Origin: Cesiribacter sp. SM1
GTDB lineage: Bacteria > Bacteroidota > Bacteroidia > Cytophagales > Cyclobacteriaceae
Assembly (NCBI RefSeq): GCF_020178975.1
Contig: NZ_JAHXBU010000089.1
Coordinates: forward strand, 248,001-312,000
Direction: 5' to 3'
DNA: 64,000 bases
The translations under genes were made by a program, and so were the position numbers. Position 1 is the first letter of the stretch; every line of letters starts with the position of its first letter. Positions 45,640-54,246 of this stretch are shown here, in pieces. The notes below the pieces were generated by a model. The model was not told the origin of the DNA, did not search any database, and was given only the letters and a program-made list of their open reading frames with translations.

Positions 45640-46698
45640 TCACTGTTTTGTTTTAGCAGCTGCACCTGCTTTTTCTTCCAGGGCCAGGCCAGCCTGCTGT
45701 GCTTCAAAAGCACTCCATTCTGCTATTTTCTTTCTTTCCAGCTCATCTTCCGGCTCCAGCTGGTGCTCCCATTCAAAAGTCTTTCGCTCCCAGCTTAGGG
45801 CATTTGCCTCTGCGCGAAAAAGAGTGTACCCAGGTTTATAGCCCTTCCAGTTACCGCCCCACCAGGCTGCACTTACCGACTGGCTGGTGATGTACCATAC
45901 ACCATTAAAGCAAAAGCCTTCGGGCACATGGCTATGCCCCTGCAACACTGCCTTTACGCCATGCCTTTCTATAATATGCCTGAATTCGCGGGTATCCTCT
46001 ACTACCATATGGCCAATGGCCTTATAATCTCTATCTCCGTTTAGCTGGCCAATATGACAAAAGGCTGCTATGTGGGTCATGATAACGGTGGGCTTTCCGC
46101 TGTGCTGCCCCAGATCAAAGCGTAGCCATTCGAGCTGTTCTGCACCAAATTTAGCTTTATAAGAGGGTCCATGGGCCTCCTGCGTGGGATATATGGAGTC
46201 CATCACCACAAAATGCCAGCCTTTGTGGTCAAAGCTGTAGTAGCTTTTCTCCATGTTCAGCATCTGCATAACCAGCACTTTTCCCAGGTCGGGATCATCT
46301 GTCGCTACTTTTCTGCGCGCATTCCAGCCCAGCACATCGTGATTACCTATGGAGTTATAATAAGGCATCTTCAGCTGGTCTGATATCTGTTTGTAGAGTG
46401 AAAGCTGATCTACAAACTCTTCCTTGGCTGTATAATTTCCGTCAAAAGCCAGGTCTCCCCCCATCAGTACAAAATCGGCAGCTGCTTCTTTTTTATTCAC
46501 CGCATCAATACATGCCTGGTATCCTTTATGGCCCTGCCGCTTTCTGCGCACATGCATATCGGTAAGATGAAGAAAGGTAAAGCTGTTTTTTTTGGCAGCC
46601 CCCTTATCTGTAGCCAAAGCAGTAGGCAAAACCAGCCCAAGGCTTGCGCCAGCAAGCGATAGCTTTTTCAGGAAACTGCGTCTTTGGTTGCTGCTCAT
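45640..46698 (-). CDS. Tat-exported calcineurin-like metallophosphoesterase
   Basis: A 352-residue protein with a twin-arginine signal (RRSFLKKLSLAGASLGLVLP). The metal-binding motifs of the calcineurin-like fold are intact: LHLTDMHVRR, MGGDLAFDG, SIGNHDVLG, VIMTHIAAF and LQGHSHVPE. The C-terminal quarter is helical and Glu-rich. It is a periplasmic or surface phosphodiesterase/phosphatase whose substrate cannot be read from sequence. It lies between the DigH-like hydrolase and susC on the same strand, so it may strip phosphate from imported material. Confidence 0.87.
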   Translation of the reverse strand: MSSNQRRSFLKKLSLAGASLGLVLPTALATDKGAAKKNSFTFLHLTDMHVRRKRQGHKGYQACIDAVNKKEAAADFVLMGGDLAFDGNYTAKEEFVDQLSLYKQISDQLKMPYYNSIGNHDVLGWNARRKVATDDPDLGKVLVMQMLNMEKSYYSFDHKGWHFVVMDSIYPTQEAHGPSYKAKFGAEQLEWLRFDLGQHSGKPTVIMTHIAAFCHIGQLNGDRDYKAIGHMVVEDTREFRHIIERHGVKAVLQGHSHVPEGFCFNGVWYITSQSVSAAWWGGNWKGYKPGYTLFRAEANALSWERKTFEWEHQLEPEDELERKKIAEWSAFEAQQAGLALEEKAGAAAKTKQ

Positions 46699-46809
46699 AG
46701 GTACTGCTGTTTGAAATGTTAAATACCTGCTTCTGCACTAAAATTTACATAGCGTTGCCTGTGGCCGGCACCGGCTTATGCCTTCCCTGCGTTACTACCA
46801 GCAATACTG

Positions 46810-48360
46810 CTATTGCAAGCGTATTTCACCTCTTTTGCCCCTTGTTTTTATCACCACCGGGGCTCCTGCCGTACTTTCGTTATGCAGTCTGTCTACGGCC
46901 GTAACAAAGTAAGTATATGCAGTTCTTTTCTGGAGCGAATTATCTACCCAGTGCTGTACTGCATAAGGATTTCGAGGTACAATGGCTGCTATGTTCGCAG
47001 GATTGTTTACATCCGGCTGATCCCCTTCCTGGAAACGGTATACCACATAGTAGGCACTGTTGCGGGAGGCACCCTCCTGCCATTCGAGCCTTACACCACT
47101 TCCCTGAGATCCACTGATACTTTTCAGGCTTGGCGCCTGCGGGGCCTCTGCAGGGAGCCAGGGCATCAGGGGTACCAGCGCCTTGTGCTGATAGAGGTTT
47201 TCCATCTTCTCAACAACTCCCTGCTTATTGTGCCTGAACACCTTTGCACTAAAATACATACTGCCATGTACCTGCGGGTAGGATCGGTTCAGCTGTATCT
47301 GCCTGATGATTTCGTTAGGATCTTCCCAGCCTTTTTCGCCCATCCGGTAGATGCCCTGCCCAATGTACAAATGCCTGCCGTAAGCGTTTTTACTCCACCA
47401 GTCTACCAGCACCTGGTAATCGGCCAGCTCAAAACCTATGTGCCAGTACAGCTGTGGGGTAACGTAATCGATCCAGCCTTCTCTAAGCCATTTTAATACA
47501 TCAGCAAACAGGTCGTCGTAATTGGTCTGGCCTGCCTTTGTATTGGAGCCCAGCGGATCTTTGGCTATGTTGCGCCAAACACCAAAGGGACTGATCCCGA
47601 ATTTTACATGCGGTTTTTCTGCCTTGATTCTCCTGGATAGCTCCTCTACAAAATAATCTACATTATTTCTTCTCCAGTCTTCAATATTCTCAAAGTCGGC
47701 CTTGCCATAGGCAGCATAGGAGGCACTGTCGGGAAACTCCTGTTTGGCAATGCGGTAGGGATAAAAATAATCATCGAAGTGGACAGCATCCAGATCGTAA
47801 TGCTTTACCGTTTCCATGATGGAATTAAACACAAACTCCCGGGCTGCAGGAATACCCGGATCGTAGTACCACTTTCCACCATACTGCACAAACCACTCGG
47901 GGTGCTTGTTAATGGGGTGATCGGCCGAATGCACAAAGCCCTCGTTCATGCTGGCCCGGTAAGGGTTAAACCAGGCATGAAACTCCAGCCCTCTCTTTCT
48001 TGCCTCTTCTATCATAAAGCTGAGCGGGTTGTAATAAGGCTGTGGCGACTGCCCCTGCACGCCGGAAAGGTACTCAGACCATGGCTCGTAGGAGGATGGA
48101 TAAAGTGCATCTGCAACCGGCCGCACCTGCACAATAATGGCATTCATGCCCACCGACTGCAGGTGGTCCAGCAGTTCCACAAACTCTTGCTGCTGCTCCT
48201 GTGCGCTTAATCCTTTTTTAGATGGCCAGTCAATATTTGCTACGGTGGCAATCCATGCAGCACGCATTTCCCTTTTTGGCGCCTGCTGAGCCAGGGAGGA
48301 AAATGACAAGAAAAGAAAAAGAGCTAACAGCACCCCAAAAGAATCAGCTTTACTTTGCAT
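46810..48360 (-). CDS. GH10-like (DUF187/DigH family) glycoside hydrolase
   Basis: A 516-residue exported protein: signal peptide (ends SSLAQ), then the DUF187 barrel (about 28-395) with REMRAAWIATVANIDWPS, AIIVQVRPVADALYPSSYEPWS, FHAWFNPYRA, DAVHFDDYFYPY and YVTPQLYWHIG, then a fibronectin-III-like C-terminal domain (about 405-505). E. coli DigH of this family cleaves glycan strands of peptide-free peptidoglycan. The gene follows the nagB fusion on the same strand with 223 bp between, which agrees with a cell-wall role. Substrate by family inference only. Confidence 0.85.
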   Translation of the reverse strand: MQSKADSFGVLLALFLFLSFSSLAQQAPKREMRAAWIATVANIDWPSKKGLSAQEQQQEFVELLDHLQSVGMNAIIVQVRPVADALYPSSYEPWSEYLSGVQGQSPQPYYNPLSFMIEEARKRGLEFHAWFNPYRASMNEGFVHSADHPINKHPEWFVQYGGKWYYDPGIPAAREFVFNSIMETVKHYDLDAVHFDDYFYPYRIAKQEFPDSASYAAYGKADFENIEDWRRNNVDYFVEELSRRIKAEKPHVKFGISPFGVWRNIAKDPLGSNTKAGQTNYDDLFADVLKWLREGWIDYVTPQLYWHIGFELADYQVLVDWWSKNAYGRHLYIGQGIYRMGEKGWEDPNEIIRQIQLNRSYPQVHGSMYFSAKVFRHNKQGVVEKMENLYQHKALVPLMPWLPAEAPQAPSLKSISGSQGSGVRLEWQEGASRNSAYYVVYRFQEGDQPDVNNPANIAAIVPRNPYAVQHWVDNSLQKRTAYTYFVTAVDRLHNESTAGAPVVIKTRGKRGEIRLQ

Positions 48361-48583
48361 CAGATGGCTTTAATATTTGTGTAATTCAAAAGCAAGGTTT
48401 ACCTGTTCCAGTACTTTTCTACCGCAAAGTCCACAGGCACTTCCCTTTTACTTTACCGGGCAACAGGAGGCAAAAAATGCCTGGAACCGGGCCTGGCTAA
48501 TCAGAAGGGCAGTACCGGGGCAACACCAAACCGACACCTACCCCTAGCTGGCGGCTAAAGACAGCAGCTGAACACTTAGAAAC

Positions 48584-50506
48584 TCAATCAAATTTCCAGC
48601 GAACAAAAGCTTCCATGGCCTCGTAGTCTGCCAGCCCCAGGCGGTGGTAGCTATTTGCCGTTTCGCGGTTTCGCTCCTGTGCTCTTACCCAGAATTCACG
48701 CTCGTCATCACCCGGAAACACCGGCCTGTCTTTTTGAGACTGGTGCTGGAAAATAGCTATTTTTTTACGTGTTACCTCCTGGGGCGATAACGGCACTGCC
48801 ATTTCAATTTCGTGGGTTTCAAACTCAAGCCAGGCACCCCTGTACATCCACAGCCAGCAATCCTGCGCCCAGGCCTCCTTTTTGCGCAGTTGCTCCAGTG
48901 CTGCCAGAATAATTCTGAAGCAAACAATGTGCGTGCCGTGGGGGTCGGCAAAATCACCGGCAGCAAATACCTGGTGGGGCTTTACCTGCTGCAGCAGCGC
49001 TACTGTTTGCTCTACATCAGCCGCTGTTACCGGGTTCTTTACTGTTTTACCTGTTTCATAAAAAGGCAGGGCCATAAAGTGTATATGATCATCAGACAGG
49101 CCTGCATAGCGCGCACCGGCTATTGCCTCTGACTTACGAATAAAAGCCTTAACGTCACGAATTTCCTTTAGGTCTACCTCATTGGGTTGCTTCTTTTTGA
49201 AGAACCTGCGCATTTCTTCATAAGTAGAGCAAAGCGAATCACAATCCTTGCCAATGCTTTTGTTGAAGTCTATGGCAAACTCTACGTAACGGAGTACATC
49301 GGTATCCCACACCGCTGTATTGCCCGAGGTTTGATAAGCCACATGCACATCATGCCCCTGGTCTACCAGGCGTATAAAGGTGCCTCCCATGGAGATTACA
49401 TCATCATCGGGATGTGGCGAGAAGATCAGGCAGCGTTTCCGGGCAGGCTCTGCACGCTCGGGGCGCTGGGAGTCGTCGGCACTGGGCTTGCCCCCGGGCC
49501 AGCCGGTAATGGTATGCTGTAGCTTGTTGAATACATGGATGTTGATGTTGTACGCAGGACCTTTTTCTGTGGCCAGCTGTGCCATGCCATGGTTGTTGTA
49601 ATCCTCGTCGGTAAGCTTAAGAATAGGCTTATTAACAGTTGCAGAAAGCCAGATAACCGCCTTTTTGATGAGCATATCATCCCACACACAATCTTTTACC
49701 AGCCAGGGGGTGTTAAAGCGGGTAAGCTCAGAGGCGGCATCTTCATCCAGGATAAATTCTACATTATCGGAAAGCTGCAGGTAGGTAGCAGGCACCTCGC
49801 CTGATATTTCTCCTTCAACAGCTTTTTGAATAATGGGTGCCTTCTTTTTGCTCCAGGCCATCAGAATAATTTCCCTGGCTTTAAAAATGGTACCAATGCC
49901 CATGGTGATGGCTTTGGTTGGCACATTTTCTTTTCCGCCAAAGTCGCGTGATGCATCGCGGCGGGTAAGGTCATCCAGGGTTACCAGCCTGGTGCCAGAG
50001 TTAGGAGCAGAGCCTGGTTCGTTAAAACCGATGTGACCTGTACGGCCTATGCCCAGAATCTGCAGGTCCAGTCCGCCATAAGCTTCTATTTTCTGTTCGT
50101 AGGCCAGGCAGTAGGTCGCTATATCTTCTTTTGCAAGCGTACCATCCGGAATATGGATGTTCTGTTTGTCGATATCAATATGGTCGAACAGATTTTCGCG
50201 CATAAAGGTAACATAGCTTTGTTTGGCTGTGGGCTGCATAGGATAGTATTCATCCAAGTTGAAGGTTACCACATTTTTAAAGCTTAAACCCTCCTCCCTA
50301 TGCAATCGTACCAGTTCGGCATACACGCCTACAGGCGTGGCACCCGTTGCCAGCCCCAGTACTGCTCTCTCGCCCAACTCCTGCTTTCGCCGAATGAGGT
50401 ACTCTATTCGCTGCGCCACCATTCTGGAGGCAACATGCTCATCAGCATAGACCGTTACCGGCAATTTCTCGAACCGGGTTTCTTCAAGAAGATTTAAACG
50501 AGCCAT
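48584..50506 (-). CDS. nagB: Glucosamine-6-phosphate deaminase fused to a PIG-L deacetylase domain
   Basis: A 640-residue two-domain cytoplasmic enzyme. Residues about 15-270 are NagB (GLATGATPVGVY, TFNLDEYYP, LGIGRTGHIGFNEPGSAPNS), which turns GlcN-6-P into fructose-6-P and ammonia. A linker leads into a PIG-L/LmbE zinc deacetylase (about 365-600) with the metal motif SPHPDDDVISMGG and a later DPHGTH. Because no nagA is present, the second domain could deacetylate GlcNAc-6-P and feed the first domain. Such long NagB proteins are known in Bacteroidota. It heads the minus arm of the cell-wall sugar region. Confidence 0.92.
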   Translation of the reverse strand: MARLNLLEETRFEKLPVTVYADEHVASRMVAQRIEYLIRRKQELGERAVLGLATGATPVGVYAELVRLHREEGLSFKNVVTFNLDEYYPMQPTAKQSYVTFMRENLFDHIDIDKQNIHIPDGTLAKEDIATYCLAYEQKIEAYGGLDLQILGIGRTGHIGFNEPGSAPNSGTRLVTLDDLTRRDASRDFGGKENVPTKAITMGIGTIFKAREIILMAWSKKKAPIIQKAVEGEISGEVPATYLQLSDNVEFILDEDAASELTRFNTPWLVKDCVWDDMLIKKAVIWLSATVNKPILKLTDEDYNNHGMAQLATEKGPAYNINIHVFNKLQHTITGWPGGKPSADDSQRPERAEPARKRCLIFSPHPDDDVISMGGTFIRLVDQGHDVHVAYQTSGNTAVWDTDVLRYVEFAIDFNKSIGKDCDSLCSTYEEMRRFFKKKQPNEVDLKEIRDVKAFIRKSEAIAGARYAGLSDDHIHFMALPFYETGKTVKNPVTAADVEQTVALLQQVKPHQVFAAGDFADPHGTHIVCFRIILAALEQLRKKEAWAQDCWLWMYRGAWLEFETHEIEMAVPLSPQEVTRKKIAIFQHQSQKDRPVFPGDDEREFWVRAQERNRETANSYHRLGLADYEAMEAFVRWKFD

Positions 50507-50550
50507 AGTTTTTATTAATGATTAATGCTTGGTTGATCTGCATTCAGCTG

Positions 50551-50868
50551 TCATGCTGCTCCCGATAGACCGGAGCTGTAGAATGAATAAGCTGTAGAAT
50601 TTATGGGTGCCAGCAGAACAATTGGTCCGGTATTCCTGCTGATGTTGGAATTACCCGCCGCCACCTGACAGCCCCCGGTACGATATACAGCTTCTGCTGC
50701 GTTTACTAAAGGATTGATGAACAGCGTACGACCATACACTTTTGCCTGTTGCTGTATAGCCTGTTGCCTGTACAGCCTGCCGGCAAATGCCCCTGTACAT
50801 GAAACAAAGGATGCAACAACAGCAGCTGCAAGGAGTAAAAAAGAGATCTGGCAAAAAAGAATAGTCAT
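50551..50868 (-). CDS. Small exported protein upstream of nagB
   Basis: A 105-residue frame from the ATG at 50868 with a strong N-terminal signal-like segment (MTILFCQISFLLLAAAVVASFVSC); the Cys could be a weak lipobox. The remainder is polar (NAAEAVYRTGGCQVAAGNSN, PIVLLAPINSTAYSFYSSG). Codon choice looks coding. It ends 44 bp before nagB on the same strand, so it may be the first gene of that unit. No family is recognised and it could still be spurious. Confidence 0.4.
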   Translation of the reverse strand: MTILFCQISFLLLAAAVVASFVSCTGAFAGRLYRQQAIQQQAKVYGRTLFINPLVNAAEAVYRTGGCQVAAGNSNISRNTGPIVLLAPINSTAYSFYSSGLSGAA

Positions 50869-51140
50869 GAGATGCAATCTTATGGGTATATTACATGCAT
50901 TTCCTTATCCATATCCCTGGTAGCGCTTGCGGTAGAAAAGCCTCGCCGAGCGTTAACAAAAAGCTTAAAAACTCCTGATTGACAACCCCCGCCACTTAGG
51001 CATCTTTTAGCGCTCTGTTTGGCTTTAGAACCAATGCTGTAATATTGCTTTTTTTTGCGGTTTTTTAAAAATTTTCCGCATAAAAAATACAAGTGTATTA
51101 TTTTCTTCTAAATTAGCATAGCACTTATCACCCACTGCTT

Positions 51141-54100
51141 ATGACTGCCACATATAGACTAGCCCTTGTTTTTACTCTAGCAGCTTTACTCCTGGCGCCC
51201 TCCCTAACCAAGGCGCAGCAGCCTGCAAAAAGCGCAGAATCCCGCAAAACAAGCGCAGCAAAAAGCACAACGGCGGCTATTCAGCCAAAATCTGCTCCAG
51301 ACTTCCTGAAAGAAACCAACCACCACTGGGTTGACTCCGTATTCAGCACCCTCAGCCCGGAAGAACGAATTGCGCAGCTGATCATGATTCCAGTATACTC
51401 CAACAGGAACCAGTCCTATGTCGATTCCATCAGCACCTTAATAGGAACTTATAAAGTGGGGGGCATGATTTTCTTTCAGGGCGGCCCCGTACGGCAGGCC
51501 CACATGACTAACCGCTTTCAGCGCGAGAGCAAGGTACCTATGATGGTGGCCATAGATGGAGAGTGGGGCCTGGCAATGCGCCTGGACAGCACCGCGCGTT
51601 TTCCTTACCAGATGTCTCTTGGCGGTATTGAAAACGAGCAGCTCATCTATGAAATGGGCGCTGAAATAGGCCGGCAGTGCAGGCGCCTGGGCATACAGAT
51701 TAACTTTGCCCCAACCGTAGATATCAATAATAATGCAAATAACCCGGTCATTGGCTTCCGCTCTTTCGGAGAAGACAAACACAATGTAGCCAGCAAATCG
51801 CTGGCTTATATGCAAGGGCTTCAGGACCAGCATGTACTAGCCAGCGCCAAACATTTTCCAGGCCATGGCGATACAAATGTCGATTCTCACTACGGATTGC
51901 CACTTATTAACTTTTCCCGCATTCGCCTCGATTCTGTAGAACTCCATCCCTTCAGGCACCTAATGGCCAACGGACTGGCAAGTGTAATGGTAGCCCATAT
52001 GAACATCCCTGTGTTAGACAACACCCCTAACCTGGCCTCTACCCTATCAAAACCCATTGTTACCGATTTACTGAAGGGAGAGCTGAACTACAAAGGGCTT
52101 GTGTTTACCGATGCACTCAATATGCAGGGTGTTGCCAAGTTTTACCCGCCCGGCGTTGTAGACGTAAAAGCACTGCTTGCCGGCAACGATATTCTTCTCA
52201 ACGCCATGGATGTTGCCAAAACCCTGGAGGAAATCAAAAAAGCCATTAGCAAAGGCGAAATTACGCAGGCAGAAATAGACACTCGCTGCCGGAAAGTGCT
52301 GGCAGCAAAAAAATGGGCCGGCCTGGACCAGTGGCAGCCCATAGAAACAAAACAACTTGTTCAGGATCTGAACAACCCGCACGCTAACTACCTGATCCGG
52401 CAGCTTACTGCGGCCTCGCTTACCTTATTGCGCAACAAAGAGAGCATCGTACCTCTCCGGCAGCTGGACACTTTGAAAATAGCTGCACTGGCCATTGGCA
52501 GCAGGGAGCAAACAGAATTTCAGCGCAGCCTGGCCCTGTACACCAAAGTAGATACCTTTTTTCTTTCTCCCAGCAGCACACTGGCCGAACTGCAAAACCT
52601 TAAACTACGCCTGCAGCCTTACAATCTCATTATTGCAGGGGTACATAACCTGCAGCTAAAAGCCGGCGGCGCCAACTTTGGTGTTACCGCCGAAATGGAC
52701 CTCTTTCTGAAAGAACTTATTCGCTCCAAACCTACCCTGGTAAGCATCTTTGGCAATGTTTACAGCCTGGGCAGCTTCGATAGCCTGGAAAAAGCAGATG
52801 CCCTGCTGGCCGCATACCAGGAAACACCACACACACAGCAGCTGGCAGCACAACTCTTTTTTGGTGGCATTGGAGCAAGCGGCAAACTACCTGTAAATGT
52901 TAACCAGTTCTTTCAGCTTGGCGACGGCTTAACCACCCAGGGTGGCCTGCGCCTGGGGTACAGTGTGCCAGAGGCAGTTGGCCTCCGTTCTGCCGATCTG
53001 GCCGGGATTGACTCCCTGGTACAACAAGCCATCAGTGAAAAAGCAACACCCGGTGCCCAGGTGCTGGTGGCCAAAAACGGCAAGGTTATTTACCACAAAT
53101 CTTTTGGCTACCATACCTACGAAAACCAGATACCGGTACAAAACACCGATTTGTACGACCTGGCATCAGTTACAAAAATCAGCACGGCCCTTGCCGCCTT
53201 CATGAAGCTCCAGGGTGAAGGCCGCTTTGATGTAAACAAAACACTGGGCGAATACCTGCCCATGATGCGGGGCTCCAACAAGGAGCAACTGGTATACCGT
53301 GATATTCTTACACACCAGGCAGGTTTGAAATCCTGGATTCCTTTTTGGAGAGAAACAGTTAGGAAAAATGGCAAATTCAGGTGGTATACCTTTAAGAATA
53401 AGCGCTCCAGGCGCTTCCCTATCATGGTGGCTGACAACCTGTACATTCACCGTAAATATGCCGACAAGATCTATAAAGAAATCAAAGAATCGCCCCTGAA
53501 CGAAAAGCCAGGCTATGTGTACAGCGACCTGTCTTTTATACTGGCTCCCAAAGTAGTGGAAGGCATTACGGGCCAGGAGTTCGAAACCTACCTGAAAGAG
53601 CAAATATACAAGCCACTAGGGGCCACTTCTTTAACCTTTAACCCCTATAAACACTACCCCTCATCCCATATTGTACCAACAGAATATGAACCCCATTTCC
53701 GCAACCAGCTACTGCATAGCACAGTACATGATGAGGGTGCGGCAATGCTGGGTGGCGTAAGTGGCCATGCCGGTTTATTTGGCAATGCAAATGACCTGGC
53801 TAAACTCATGCAACTATACCTCAACGATGGCACTTATGCAGAAAGAACCTACATTGAAAACAATACAGTAAGCCAGTTCAGCAAGTGCCAGTTTTGTGAA
53901 CAGGGCAATTACCGGGCCCTGGGATTTGACCGTCCCTCCAAGCCCGGAGCTGCCAACAGCAATGCAGCCCAAAGTGCGCCTGCGGAGAGCTTTGGCCATT
54001 CTGGCTTTACCGGCACCTACACCTGGATAGATCCTGCCAATGAGATTGTTTATGTATTCCTTTCTAACCGGGTTAACCCAAGCCGCGATAACAGTAAATT

Positions 54101-54197
54101 AAGCAAACTGAATACGCGCACCAATGTACTTCAGGTGGTGTACAATGCCATACAAAGAGCAGAAACAGCAAGCACTGCCACTTCTTCTGAAGAGTAA
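51141..54197 (+). CDS. nagZ: NagZ (GH3 beta-N-acetylglucosaminidase) fused to a beta-lactamase-fold domain
   Basis: A 1018-residue exported bifunctional enzyme. After the signal peptide and a Lys/Ala-rich linker comes a GH3 domain with the NagZ signature KHFPGHGDTNVDSH (Lys237/His238) and the nucleophile Asp324 in VFTDALNM. A GH3 C-terminal-like domain follows (about 420-600). Residues about 615-1005 are a serine beta-lactamase/class C fold with SVTK (Ser676, Lys679), YSD at Tyr794 instead of YxN, and HSGFTG in the KTG place. NagZ removes GlcNAc from muropeptides. The second domain could be an amidase of the AmiE type or an esterase/DD-peptidase. It starts the plus arm, divergent from nagB. 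Confidence 0.92.
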   Translation: MTATYRLALVFTLAALLLAPSLTKAQQPAKSAESRKTSAAKSTTAAIQPKSAPDFLKETNHHWVDSVFSTLSPEERIAQLIMIPVYSNRNQSYVDSISTLIGTYKVGGMIFFQGGPVRQAHMTNRFQRESKVPMMVAIDGEWGLAMRLDSTARFPYQMSLGGIENEQLIYEMGAEIGRQCRRLGIQINFAPTVDINNNANNPVIGFRSFGEDKHNVASKSLAYMQGLQDQHVLASAKHFPGHGDTNVDSHYGLPLINFSRIRLDSVELHPFRHLMANGLASVMVAHMNIPVLDNTPNLASTLSKPIVTDLLKGELNYKGLVFTDALNMQGVAKFYPPGVVDVKALLAGNDILLNAMDVAKTLEEIKKAISKGEITQAEIDTRCRKVLAAKKWAGLDQWQPIETKQLVQDLNNPHANYLIRQLTAASLTLLRNKESIVPLRQLDTLKIAALAIGSREQTEFQRSLALYTKVDTFFLSPSSTLAELQNLKLRLQPYNLIIAGVHNLQLKAGGANFGVTAEMDLFLKELIRSKPTLVSIFGNVYSLGSFDSLEKADALLAAYQETPHTQQLAAQLFFGGIGASGKLPVNVNQFFQLGDGLTTQGGLRLGYSVPEAVGLRSADLAGIDSLVQQAISEKATPGAQVLVAKNGKVIYHKSFGYHTYENQIPVQNTDLYDLASVTKISTALAAFMKLQGEGRFDVNKTLGEYLPMMRGSNKEQLVYRDILTHQAGLKSWIPFWRETVRKNGKFRWYTFKNKRSRRFPIMVADNLYIHRKYADKIYKEIKESPLNEKPGYVYSDLSFILAPKVVEGITGQEFETYLKEQIYKPLGATSLTFNPYKHYPSSHIVPTEYEPHFRNQLLHSTVHDEGAAMLGGVSGHAGLFGNANDLAKLMQLYLNDGTYAERTYIENNTVSQFSKCQFCEQGNYRALGFDRPSKPGAANSNAAQSAPAESFGHSGFTGTYTWIDPANEIVYVFLSNRVNPSRDNSKLSKLNTRTNVLQVVYNAIQRAETASTATSSEE

Positions 54198-54246
54198 TTC
54201 CAGGCAAGGCCCCTTATAAGCTTTATCACTTCAGCCACAGCAGCCC

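Noticed and set aside
46813-47496. Plus-strand frame of 227 residues
   Set aside because: Antisense shadow of the DigH-like gene.
42095-50506. Considered a plant- or algal-polysaccharide PUL
   Set aside because: No classical polysaccharide hydrolase is present; the glycoside hydrolases nearby (DigH-like, NagZ, NamZ) all point to peptidoglycan. The link remains an inference.
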